From positions 1 through 36,518 of IMG/VR virus record IMGVR_UViG_3300022602_000011: 36,518 nt of DNA. One strand, written 5' to 3'. Below the pieces are notes generated by a model that had not been told where the DNA came from, did no database searches, and was given only the letters and a program-made list of their open reading frames with translations. Position 1 is the first letter of the stretch, and the number at the start of each line of letters is the position of its first letter. Of the stretch, positions 21,101 through 27,647 are shown piece after piece. The position numbers and the translations under genes were made by a program. The stretch comes from a virus.

Positions 21101-22572
21101 CCAATGTTGGCATTGGCATAAATTTCATATGCGCCCACATTGGCTGTGAGCGTGGCAAGATTTAATGAAATGGTTCCAATATTGGCATTGGCATAGGTTT
21201 CAAATGCTGCCACATTGGCCGAAAGAGCATTGATAGCAGTTTGTTGACTGGCAGCATTGGCATTGCTATAAATTTCAAATGCGCCCACATTGGCAGTCAA
21301 GGTATTCAAATTAGTGACCACTGTGCCTAGGTTGGCATTGGTTGCTGTTTCATATGCGCCCACATTGGCATTTAATGAATTAATAGCAACGGCTTGAACG
21401 GCAGCATTGGCATTTGCATAAGTTTCATATGCACCTAGATTGGCGTTAATGGTTGCTATTTGTGTGTTGGCATAAGTTGCATAACTGACAAGATTGGCCT
21501 GCACATTCACAATAGCGGCATTGGCAGCAGTGACATTGGCATCTATACCAAGTATTGTTGGATCGGTGCCGGCAGCCAAATATGCAGCCACATTGGCGTT
21601 GCCGTAATTGCTATCACCAAAATGTATATTGGCGTAAGTTTCAAATGCAGTCAAATTGGCCTGCACAGATACGATAGCAGCATTGGCAGCAGTGGTATTG
21701 GCCACAAGTCCAAGAATAGTGGGATCGGTGCCAGCAGCCAAATAGGCAGTGACATTGGCATTGCTGTAGGTGCTGGTGCCACCACCAAACACAACAGGTT
21801 GTCCATTGGCCCAAAGATAATTGTTGGTCAATACAGCACCAGCACTTACAGTTCCAGTGTATCCCGGTAAGAATGCTGCCACGTTGGCATTGCTGTAACT
21901 GCCTGCATTGCCAGTGGACACAATACCGGTCAAATAATAACCGTTACCACGAAAGAATCTTGCAGTCACATTGCTGGTGGCCGTGATGTTGTTGGCTGCG
22001 ATATTGCCAGTATACACAGGCAAATAGGCTGCCACATTGGCATTAGAATAGGTCACGCCCGGAATGCCGGTGATATAATAACCATTACCAGTAAAATAAG
22101 CAGCATTTACGTTGCCAGTATTGGTAATCAAATAGGCTGCCACATTGGCATTGCCATAGGTCTGTGCCGAACTGGGCACTGTGCTGATACTGGTTATGCG
22201 TCCATCTGCGCCTACGGTCAAGACTGGCACATCACCGGCGTCACCAAATGTGCCTGCGGTCACACCCGAAGCTGATATGATTGTGTTGATGGTGCCAGGC
22301 ACTGTGCCTGTGCCCACCACATTGCCTACAAGGGTCACAACGCCGCCTCCACCACCGCCTCCACCAGCATTGCCAGCGAAATAACTGTAAACTGTGGTAT
22401 AGCCAGTTGCGGGGTCTAGAGCAAAATTCACATTGCCATTGTTGTCTAGAATATTCAACAACTGTTGTGCTGAATTCAACACAGTGACATTGCCGGAACC
22501 GATATAAAGTCCGGGTGTATCATTCACAGAAACTGTGCTTGTGTTGCCTGTAAAGCCGTATAAACCTGCCAT
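18154..22572 (-). CDS. Giant tail fibre with repeat shaft and glycine-rich tip, 1472 aa
   Basis: The largest gene of the window. The N-terminal 270 residues hold repeats ending in GNGYYITGI/GNGYYLTGI, a known fibre motif. Residues 269-376 are two 54-residue tandem units and 377-576 are eight 25-residue units, probably a coiled shaft. The middle section has further GNGSQLTGI and beta-type segments. Residues about 1180-1425 are a glycine-rich domain (runs such as GGGGGGGAGG) with polyglycine character, as in phage adhesin tips like T4-type gp38, ending TYTGGGNVTVTTSGPATILTFTGSGSYTA. Expected role: host-receptor binding. Start: stop-SD fusion TAAGGATTTAGCATG. Confidence 0.85.
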   Translation of the reverse strand: MAGLYGFTGNTSTVSVNDTPGLYIGSGNVTVLNSAQQLLNILDNNGNVNFALDPATGYTTVYSYFAGNAGGGGGGGGVVTLVGNVVGTGTVPGTINTIISASGVTAGTFGDAGDVPVLTVGADGRITSISTVPSSAQTYGNANVAAYLITNTGNVNAAYFTGNGYYITGIPGVTYSNANVAAYLPVYTGNIAANNITATSNVTARFFRGNGYYLTGIVSTGNAGSYSNANVAAFLPGYTGTVSAGAVLTNNYLWANGQPVVFGGGTSTYSNANVTAYLAAGTDPTILGLVANTTAANAAIVSVQANLTAFETYANIHFGDSNYGNANVAAYLAAGTDPTILGIDANVTAANAAIVNVQANLVSYATYANTQIATINANLGAYETYANANAAVQAVAINSLNANVGAYETATNANLGTVVTNLNTLTANVGAFEIYSNANAASQQTAINALSANVAAFETYANANIGTISLNLATLTANVGAYEIYANANIGGIYNHLNTLDANVGAYETYANANLSTQATNFNTLNANVGAYEIYANANIGTLYLGNIATQANLGAFQIYSNANVGAIYTHLNTLDANVGAFETYANVQFSALGGNIITTNPITIQSNIATGPGIVNINAYSGQITNSGIITLTAHNIELAAYNGVQIDGGSLIVNAQPIQLNGNTTVANITAATGITANYFYGNGSQLTGIVSNYGNTQVAAFIDNGANPAWFTTLRADGVVSLTNNVTVGGSGTIAAGTPALWVNAGDLLVRGNTQSGNLTVQNTVIANNVIANANIKSDNIAVTNTVSGAAFTYANGINILSGVQGNYGNANVAVYLPTYVGNLNGNLTSGNIFAPNITLRISDGSPADTLTINSLYGNTAAQGNWAVFQYTGGTVFNSAPVYINSNLTVQGLGTGYVTIANTVSAGNITTTNGVFYPNGAPYVNVVMPTYTGNIQANLYTALDGLFLTNSNIGAFSYGRLNYADVDIFASYSTSQNNYAQVVMQNTNSGGSASTDFVVSNDRGNATAFYGDFGINSSGFNTGTGSFGLPNATYVYGQNSDLVLGTTTANVIHLVTNNSATDAITIYANNVSAFSNIITTNGVFWSNGVAYSTGGGGGGSYANVCVSTYLPHATGYTDGWQIPIGGNSTRPTFAANGMIRFNTDIKSPEWYSGVDSTWYKFSQSLNPRVPYSINYLIMAGGAGGGSGLGGGGGGGAGGFVSGNVTLSPCTSYPIIVGGGGAGGAPNPGTAGLYVGGSGACSSAFSQTVIGGGGGGAGNTPGTVTALSGGSGGGGAGGQPGNSGTSGQGFAGGTGAPQNAPGYGGGGGGGASAVGGGQGSGAPGSTTTGGGGGGGAGKTNPIAGSTAGVACGPVYYLGGGGGGGTQGLGSGPAASGGKGGGGAGGYSGPSGVAGTGTNATPNTGGGGGAGGTSNSTARVAQSGNGGSGVVVMSIPTANYPGTYTGGGNVTVTTSGPATILTFTGSGSYTA
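18240..19040 (-). repeat. Glycine-rich adhesin-tip region
   Basis: The 3' part of the large fibre gene encodes long Gly runs separated by short Ala/Ser/Thr/Asn and Pro-rich loops (VIGGGGGGAGNTPG; GGGGGGGASAVGGGQ). This matches polyglycine-helix receptor-binding domains of phage fibres. The DNA has repeated CCACCGCCGCC-type tracts, prone to slippage and therefore to rapid host-range change. Confidence 0.8.
20845..21444 (-). repeat. Eight 25-residue (75-bp) tandem repeats
   Basis: Eight in-phase units of consensus ANVGAYExYANANIGxxxxx (25 residues in full) run without a gap, and a ninth partial unit starts at 20844. A 25-residue period equals 7+7+11, a spacing that can form a nearly straight coiled coil. 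The fixed Tyr/Phe at unit position 6 and aliphatic residue at position 14 are likely core positions. Confidence 0.9.
21445..21768 (-). repeat. Two 54-residue (162-bp) tandem units
   Basis: Two adjacent units start Y[SG]NANV[TA]AYLAAGTDPTILG and continue AANAAIVxVQANL. They abut the 25-residue repeats exactly at 21444/21445. The DNA is also similar (GATCGGTGCC on the plus strand at 21561 and 21723, 162 bp apart), indicating duplication. Confidence 0.9.
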
Positions 22573-22581
22573 GCTAAATCC

Positions 22582-23313
22582 TTATCTGGTTGAGAAGCGT
22601 TGATTTCTTCTTGGTTGGAAAATGCTGGTCAATTTGTTATGACCACCGCTCCATTTGCCTTTGTTGTTTTGATCTTCCACAGTGTCATAGGCAAGGTTGT
22701 ATTTGGCCAACCATTTGTCAGCATCTTCCATCATCTTGCGTTTGTAATAGTAGTTGTGCAAGGTTCCATACACATATCCCTCGGGAAATGATTGCAGGAC
22801 CACGTTGGTATCTATCATGTTACCCGTGTTGTCTGTGGTAAACAACAAAGGCCATGTGGTATAGTAATACATGTTGATTTGATCACCTTCGGCAATTTGT
22901 GGACTGAATTCATAATTTTGTCCCACTTCGCTGAATTTGCCATGATACACCTGCGGTATGTTGACCGGAGTAAGATACAGTTGCTGATCCAAAATTTGTT
23001 CAATGATGTCTCGATCACCAATGCGATCATACACTATCCAAGGCCCGGCCGCGTTGGGTCCACCACCAGTGCCTTGGTTAAAAAACAAAATGGGTCTATT
23101 CATGTTGGAGGGAATGGGCATTTGTCCATAACTACCAGCAACCCCAATTGTGGTCCAAGGATCGGTTCGCAAGGCCGGCAATTCGATGTTACGCATCATC
23201 ATTTCAGTAAGATACACACACTGTTGTATTTCACTGGCATCGTTGCTGCCGGTAAACTGTTGCACAAACTGCACTAGATCAGTGCCGGTAGTGATTGGTA
23301 AACTGTTGCTCAT
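22582..23313 (-). CDS. Head-tail adaptor (SU10-adaptor-like)
   Basis: A 243-aa protein starting SNSLPITTGTDLVQFVQQFT, with ALRTDPWTTIGVAGSYGQMP and the stretch INMYYYTTWPLL...FPEGYVYGTLHNYYYKRKMMED...YNLAYDTV. This layout (N-terminal helices, an IPSNM strand, a YYTTWPL strand, then helices beginning at the pdlllYaaL-type position) matches podovirus adaptor proteins such as the SU10 adaptor family, which sit between portal and nozzle. The basic C-terminus (SIFQPRRNQRFSTR) is unusual. Start: ATGA overlap with the preceding gene; SD AAGGGG is 10 nt away. Confidence 0.72.
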   Translation of the reverse strand: MSNSLPITTGTDLVQFVQQFTGSNDASEIQQCVYLTEMMMRNIELPALRTDPWTTIGVAGSYGQMPIPSNMNRPILFFNQGTGGGPNAAGPWIVYDRIGDRDIIEQILDQQLYLTPVNIPQVYHGKFSEVGQNYEFSPQIAEGDQINMYYYTTWPLLFTTDNTGNMIDTNVVLQSFPEGYVYGTLHNYYYKRKMMEDADKWLAKYNLAYDTVEDQNNKGKWSGGHNKLTSIFQPRRNQRFSTR

Positions 23314-23933
23314 TGGAAATTGGCCCCTTTAAAAAATGCTGTTTGCCCTACCTTAGCCGGATAGGGAACTTCAATCGGAATTGGCAACTTTCCACCTGGA
23401 TAACAAACAAATGCCGGATACTCGGTTTCCACAACTCGATAGAATTGTGCTTTTAGAGTCTTGTCTAGTTTAATGGTCTGCCAGCTCATGCCACCAAAAT
23501 AATCATTGCTGATTTGAATTGCAATAGTGTCGGGCAGTTCCATCCATTTGTAACCGATCTTGCCATCAGGCATGAGTGGCGCTAGTGGATCTACATAACC
23601 AGCTTCGGCTCGTTTGCGATAGTCAGCACAAACTTCAGCAATGTGTGCAATGTTGTATTGTTCACGTCGGATAAAGAACTTGCCATCTTGTCTGCCGGTA
23701 GTGACCTTGACATTGCGACTTTTGTTAAAGTCTTCGCGTGTCCAATCACCTTTTAAATGATTAAATAGTCGGTCGTTTTGTAATAGTCTATCAGCAATGC
23801 CATTGTCTTTTGTTACAAGTCCACCCACATCTTGGCGGTGTGCACCTTCGTTGTATACAGGTTCTGTGCTGTCATCTAGATAGCTTTTGTCCTGATAGTT
23901 TTCAAATTCATTGTAATTGGTATTAGTAATCAT
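23310..23933 (-). CDS. Hypothetical head/neck protein, 207 aa
   Basis: It lies between the endonuclease-like gene and the adaptor, overlapping the adaptor gene by ATGA. The N-terminus is acidic and Asn/Tyr-rich. The middle (FFIRREQYNIAHIAEVCADYRKRAEAGYVDPLAPLMPDGKIGYKWMELP in pieces) seems helical, and the C-terminus is rich in Pro, Tyr and Lys. It is probably a structural protein of the head-tail joint, by position only. Its upstream region has no clear SD and starts only 21 bp after a hairpin, possibly because the endonuclease gene inserted here. Confidence 0.65.
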   Translation of the reverse strand: MITNTNYNEFENYQDKSYLDDSTEPVYNEGAHRQDVGGLVTKDNGIADRLLQNDRLFNHLKGDWTREDFNKSRNVKVTTGRQDGKFFIRREQYNIAHIAEVCADYRKRAEAGYVDPLAPLMPDGKIGYKWMELPDTIAIQISNDYFGGMSWQTIKLDKTLKAQFYRVVETEYPAFVCYPGGKLPIPIEVPYPAKVGQTAFFKGANFQ

Positions 23934-23953
23934 ACAGTATTTACCAATCGTGA

Positions 23954-23975
23954 CAAAGCCCCGTTAGGGGCCTTG
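23954..23975 (-). terminator. Hairpin after the endonuclease-like gene
   Basis: Minus-strand RNA can form a 9-bp stem (CAAGGCCCC / GGGGCUUUG, one G-U pair) with a UAAC loop, just after the stop at 23981. No U tract follows on the minus strand; on the plus strand a U-rich stretch follows but the stem has a mismatch. It may be a weak terminator, a processing site or a cassette boundary. Confidence 0.5.
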
Positions 23976-23980
23976 TTTGT

Positions 23981-24562
23981 TTAATCTATTTTACTTTTTC
24001 TATTCTCTGGATAATTGTCAGCATATGCGGCAACACGGCTATTGGTGGCTCGGGTAAGACCTTTGTTCCAAGCCTGTCGGTGTGCGGCTCGCCTTGCCTC
24101 ACTCCATGGTTGACCTTTATTGGCTAAACTTTTTTTAAGTCTTGTCTCATCACTTTGTTTGTGTCCTATTTTAGCTTGTCGTAATTTTTCTTTATGCTCT
24201 TCTGACATTTTTTTGCCATTCCAATGACCAGGTTTTCCTTTTTTAGCATCTGATGTATTTTTTGATACCACTACTATATCAACATTATCAGGGCTATATG
24301 GTCCAATATCACCTCGACGTGCCATGCAGTATTGACCTTTTTTACGACCACGCTCATTCCATTTACCAGAGTCACACCACATCTTCCACCAGGTGTCAAA
24401 TGTAAACAGCCAATCTATTTTTCTTTTGTCTGCTTGACATTTTTGTTGTATGTAACGTTGTCTAGGTATTTGAGTAATATCTAATTGTTTGTCTAAGCGA
24501 ACTTTTTCTTTAAGTTGTCGAAGTTCTATTTCAAGTTCTTTAATTCTTTGTAATTCATTCAT
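23981..24562 (-). CDS. NUMOD3-containing putative homing endonuclease
   Basis: The start at 24562 (193 aa) is chosen over 24601 because GGAG lies 7 nt upstream and the longer form would begin inside the terminator hairpin. The N-terminal 30 residues form a coiled coil. The core WWKMWCDSGKWNERGRKKGQ, then YCMARRGDIGPYSPDNVDIV, is a pattern I know from HNH-associated phage proteins. Residues 115-169 hold three NUMOD3-like DNA-binding motifs (GKKMSEEHKEKLRQAKIGHK; SDETRLKKSLANKG; SEARRAAHRQAWNKG). No full H-N-H triad is visible, so the nuclease centre may be degenerate or of another type. The gene is visibly more AT-rich than its neighbours and sits between hairpins, as expected of a freestanding mobile gene next to the capsid gene. 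Confidence 0.78.
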   Translation of the reverse strand: MNELQRIKELEIELRQLKEKVRLDKQLDITQIPRQRYIQQKCQADKRKIDWLFTFDTWWKMWCDSGKWNERGRKKGQYCMARRGDIGPYSPDNVDIVVVSKNTSDAKKGKPGHWNGKKMSEEHKEKLRQAKIGHKQSDETRLKKSLANKGQPWSEARRAAHRQAWNKGLTRATNSRVAAYADNYPENRKSKID

Positions 24563-24577
24563 TTCTAATCTCCAATA

Positions 24578-24609
24578 AAAAAGGAGCACTATTTCTAGCA
24601 CTCCTTTTT
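24578..24609 (-). terminator. Strong terminator after the major capsid gene
   Basis: Minus-strand RNA forms AAAAAGGAGUGCUA / GAAA / UAGUGCUCCUUUUU: a 14-bp stem, with two wobble pairs that exist only on this strand, capped by a GNRA tetraloop and followed by U. It lies 47 nt after the capsid stop, so it should limit read-through to the downstream genes and boost the relative output of capsid. Confidence 0.9.
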
Positions 24610-24627
24610 ATTTAGTTTTAATTACTA

Positions 24628-24649
24628 ACTAATTATTTTTTTAATTAGT
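24628..24649. repeat. AT-only inverted repeat 3' of the capsid gene
   Basis: ACTAATTA, six T, TAATTAGT: a perfect 8-bp inverted repeat, with further imperfect pairing outside it. It lies between the capsid stop codon and the terminator. It could protect the capsid mRNA end or be a scar of insertion of the neighbouring endonuclease-like gene. Confidence 0.7.
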
Positions 24650-24655
24650 AGTTAA

Positions 24656-26017
24656 TCAAAACGAGTTGTTGTCCCATGCATTCAAGCGAACAACATTGCT
24701 TGCAGCACGAGTGCCACCAACGATAGTTGATGCACCACCATTGCCTGAACCAAAGCTAACAGATTGACCTGTTGAGCTGATGTCATGCAATACTGCAACG
24801 CCAGCTGGGTTACGAACAATTAATGTTCCTTCTAGAATGAACTGGTCCAAACTAGCGTCAGCGTTCGAGAACACTTCGTTGTTTGGTCCTAGGTCACGCA
24901 ATGAACCCCACTGTAGAACTTCTTCGTCCAAGAAGTAGATCTGGTTACCACTACCTACTTGATCCATGATCCAAGAATCGAAAATCTGGTATGTGTAGTT
25001 GAAGTCGCCTTCGTATGTGGCAATTGTGTCACCACGCTCGCTGTTTACACGGTTGATACTACGGCTTGTAGGCATTGTGTCGCTTAGGTGTGTGCGTAGG
25101 CTTGTTGGGCAAACGATTGTGCGGATTTTCGCATTGAAACGTTGCTCAGCAGTTGTAACCAATTGCTTATACAAGCTAGGTGCAAATTGTTGCAATGTGC
25201 CTGTGTAACTATAGAAGCTGCTTCCTAGGCCTTCACCTGTGTTGCTTAATGAACCACTTGATAGTGAACCACCAACAGTCCAAACGTTTGCATTGCCTTG
25301 TGTGGTAACATCGCTTGACTCAGTGTTGAACACTGTGTAATATGTGCTTCCTGCGGCAGGGTTGAAACTGTGTGTTCCAGCAAATGCATTCAATGAACCC
25401 ATTCTACGACCCAATGCGCTAGAGTAAGTTGTTACTCCAACTGTGTAACCTGCAACTCCATAAGCACTACCAACTGTTACGTTAGCATTTGTGTTATTTG
25501 GGTTTGCATCGCCTGTGGGATATGTGAACACTGTTGCAGGAATACCAATACCAGCAGCAATACCGCTTTGGCCTGAATACTTGGTTCCGATTTGGTCAGC
25601 ACGAACGATTTGTGCTTCAACGTCGAACATCAATTCGATCAATTGCTTGACTTCTTGATATGCTTGTGGATCTCCACCTGATTGCTCAACTGCACGAGCT
25701 GTGCCAGTTGCACCAACTACAGTCGAGAAAATCTGTGTGTAGTTGCCCAAGTTAGCACGTTGGTTTTGTTCAACTTGAGCTGAACTAACTGCTGCACCTT
25801 CTTGTTGTGCTTGAGTTTGTGGTAAACGATATACGTCATTTGACCACAATGGTAGTGTGCTAACTACTTTACGCTTTTTGGCCATACACATGTTCAATAC
25901 AGGTGTATCGTCTTTAACGCGATTACTTACATCTAAATCTAAATCTTTAACAACGATATCGGTTTGGTATAGACCTGTTCCATTGCCGATAGCGGATGTG
26001 CTAATAAAACTTGACAT
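24656..26017 (-). CDS. Major capsid protein (SU10/DUF5309-like)
   Basis: A 453-aa protein directly after scaffold and portal genes, as expected for a capsid gene. The C-terminal region GDTIATYEGDFNYTYQIFDS, then NQIYFLDEEVLQWGSLRDLG and DQFILEGTLIVRNPAGVAVL, matches the layout of the SU10 major capsid family (DUF5309), an HK97-fold group. The N-terminal region (VKDDTPVLNMCMAKKRKVVSTLP) and ANLGNYTQIFSTVVGATGTA fit too. Residues about 165-265 carry a Gly/Thr/Asn-rich insertion. The SD is the best of the unit (TAGGAGAACCAAATG), in keeping with high output, and a strong terminator follows. It assembles the icosahedral or prolate shell. Confidence 0.88.
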   Translation of the reverse strand: MSSFISTSAIGNGTGLYQTDIVVKDLDLDVSNRVKDDTPVLNMCMAKKRKVVSTLPLWSNDVYRLPQTQAQQEGAAVSSAQVEQNQRANLGNYTQIFSTVVGATGTARAVEQSGGDPQAYQEVKQLIELMFDVEAQIVRADQIGTKYSGQSGIAAGIGIPATVFTYPTGDANPNNTNANVTVGSAYGVAGYTVGVTTYSSALGRRMGSLNAFAGTHSFNPAAGSTYYTVFNTESSDVTTQGNANVWTVGGSLSSGSLSNTGEGLGSSFYSYTGTLQQFAPSLYKQLVTTAEQRFNAKIRTIVCPTSLRTHLSDTMPTSRSINRVNSERGDTIATYEGDFNYTYQIFDSWIMDQVGSGNQIYFLDEEVLQWGSLRDLGPNNEVFSNADASLDQFILEGTLIVRNPAGVAVLHDISSTGQSVSFGSGNGGASTIVGGTRAASNVVRLNAWDNNSF

Positions 26018-26040
26018 TTGGTTCTCCTAAAATATGTCTT

Positions 26041-27246
26041 TTATCTTCCACCTCTTTGTGACCGCAATGCATTCATTTTGGCTACTAAGAGATTGTCTTG
26101 GGCATTCTTGTCGCCCGCTCTGGCTTTTTGTTGAAGATCAGACATCTGATTGTTTTCACGGTTCTGGATTTGTGTTCCGCTACGCTTTTGGGTCAATGCA
26201 GCAATACTGTTGCCAGCTTGCCGAGTTTTGGGTCGATCTCGATATCGTAATCCATCACGCAACAAACTCATCAAGTGTTCGTCTGCGGATATCAAATCAA
26301 TATTCCGGATACCGGGAACCAATTGTCCTTCTGCGCCTGCCCATCCTTTACTAACATTGTCACGAATCTCATTATAAATGTATTGGTTTTTAAGATCTTT
26401 GTCTTTGAAACCTCGACGATTGCTTTCTAATATCTCATTAACCTGTTGGCTTCTCAGTTGATAAAACTGATCCAAGTTTGGCTTCAGTTGATTGATCGTT
26501 GCACTTTGTTGTGCAATGTATCGCTCGTTCTGTTGCATACTGGCCTGGATCCTTGCTCGTGTAGCCGGATCCTGCGCTTGTGCCAACTGTTGCTGAAAGG
26601 TAGTTTGAAAACCCTGCGTCTTTATAATTTCATCGTAGGCCCGTTGTATCTGAGGAGCTACGGTAAATTCCATCGCCAATAAAAGACCTTCTGTTTCAGC
26701 TCGCTTCTTACCTAGGTATTCATCGAACTCGGCTTTTTCAATCTTTAATTGTCTTGCATCTTCACTTATCGCTGCACCTTGGCCCAAAATGGCTGCTGCC
26801 TTTTTCGCGTCAATTTCGATTGTTTCTCCATTGCGTTTGAACTTGAACTTGGCGTTCGGGTTCTCTTCGGCAAATTCGAGAAAGTCAATGATATCTTCAC
26901 TACTGGAATCTGTGGTGCTTACAGGAGCATCCTGGGCATTCACTTCATCTTGGCTCGGACCGCTTTGATCTTCTTGTGCGTCGACTTCTGGCTCTACTAA
27001 ATCGGTATCATTGTCAACAACAGTGGTGTCGCTGATTTTGACTCCTTCTGGGGCCACAGGTGCCGCCGTTGCTGCCGCTTGGGTTGAACCTGCTTCAGGT
27101 GGTTCAGTATTTCTCATTTGGTTACGCAATGTTTGTTCTTTCATCGCGGCCATCTTCTGAGCAATAGCATCTAAACCAGTGCTGACGTTTTGGACCGGGA
27201 CCGTCTCAGGTGTGAGATTAGGGCGATCCGTTACTATGTTTTCCAT
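26041..27246 (-). CDS. Putative scaffolding protein, 401 aa
   Basis: Located between portal and capsid genes, the usual place for a scaffold. Residues 50-125 are acidic, Asp/Glu/Ser/Pro-rich and likely disordered. Then FAEENPNAKFKFKRNGETIEIDAKKAAAILG, in the style of phage scaffold head domains, leads into long Gln/Glu/Arg-rich helices (KAEFDEYLGKKRAETEGLLL; QQNERYIAQQSATINQLK) and a basic C-terminus (MNALRSQRGGR) that would bind the capsid protein. It directs procapsid assembly and is normally lost before packaging ends. Start: TAA of the preceding gene fused to AAGGAG. Confidence 0.78.
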   Translation of the reverse strand: MENIVTDRPNLTPETVPVQNVSTGLDAIAQKMAAMKEQTLRNQMRNTEPPEAGSTQAAATAAPVAPEGVKISDTTVVDNDTDLVEPEVDAQEDQSGPSQDEVNAQDAPVSTTDSSSEDIIDFLEFAEENPNAKFKFKRNGETIEIDAKKAAAILGQGAAISEDARQLKIEKAEFDEYLGKKRAETEGLLLAMEFTVAPQIQRAYDEIIKTQGFQTTFQQQLAQAQDPATRARIQASMQQNERYIAQQSATINQLKPNLDQFYQLRSQQVNEILESNRRGFKDKDLKNQYIYNEIRDNVSKGWAGAEGQLVPGIRNIDLISADEHLMSLLRDGLRYRDRPKTRQAGNSIAALTQKRSGTQIQNRENNQMSDLQQKARAGDKNAQDNLLVAKMNALRSQRGGR

Positions 27247-27258
27247 AGTGTTTCTCCT

Positions 27259-27612
27259 TTAAGTGTTGGGGTCTTGGACTTTGTGATCCTGTTGACTTAC
27301 CACACGATTTTTAAAATACACTGCTCGTTTAAGCAGTGATATAAAACCTTCGATACCCGCAAGCTGATTACTGACAGCTATGCGTGTAGCGTTTTCATCT
27401 GGTGAATGTCCTTTTATATCTAAAAGAACATCGGTCATTTCAAATTTGTATTGATGCACAAACATAGCAAAGTCTCTATTGGCCAATAGATTCTCGGCTT
27501 GTGAGCCCCAGGTCTTGACTCTATCCTGTTGGCTGGCGGTCATTTTCTTTATGGTATTCAAGTCCACCCTGGGGCGGGCATTGAAGGCATCAATTACCTC
27601 TTGTTCTATCAT
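27259..27612 (-). CDS. Hypothetical protein, 117 aa, portal-scaffold interval
   Basis: A helical, charged protein (MIEQEVIDAFNARPRVDLNTIKKMTASQQDRVKTWG) with no diagnostic motif. ATG at 27612 with upstream GGAACGGAAATG. It stops in TAAAGGAG, the SD of the scaffold gene, so the two are coupled. Podoviruses often have a small gene of this size between portal and scaffold, but I cannot assign it a function. Confidence 0.65.
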   Translation of the reverse strand: MIEQEVIDAFNARPRVDLNTIKKMTASQQDRVKTWGSQAENLLANRDFAMFVHQYKFEMTDVLLDIKGHSPDENATRIAVSNQLAGIEGFISLLKRAVYFKNRVVSQQDHKVQDPNT

Positions 27613-27647
27613 TTCCGTTCCAATCTTGTTCTAAATTTATTTATACT

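Noticed and set aside
20845-21444. 75-bp repeats as a possible CRISPR array or iteron origin
   Set aside because: They encode an in-phase 25-residue protein repeat with diverged DNA and lie deep in a fibre gene.
22792-23277. 161-aa plus-strand ORF
   Set aside because: Antisense to the adaptor gene; no SD and no recognisable protein features.
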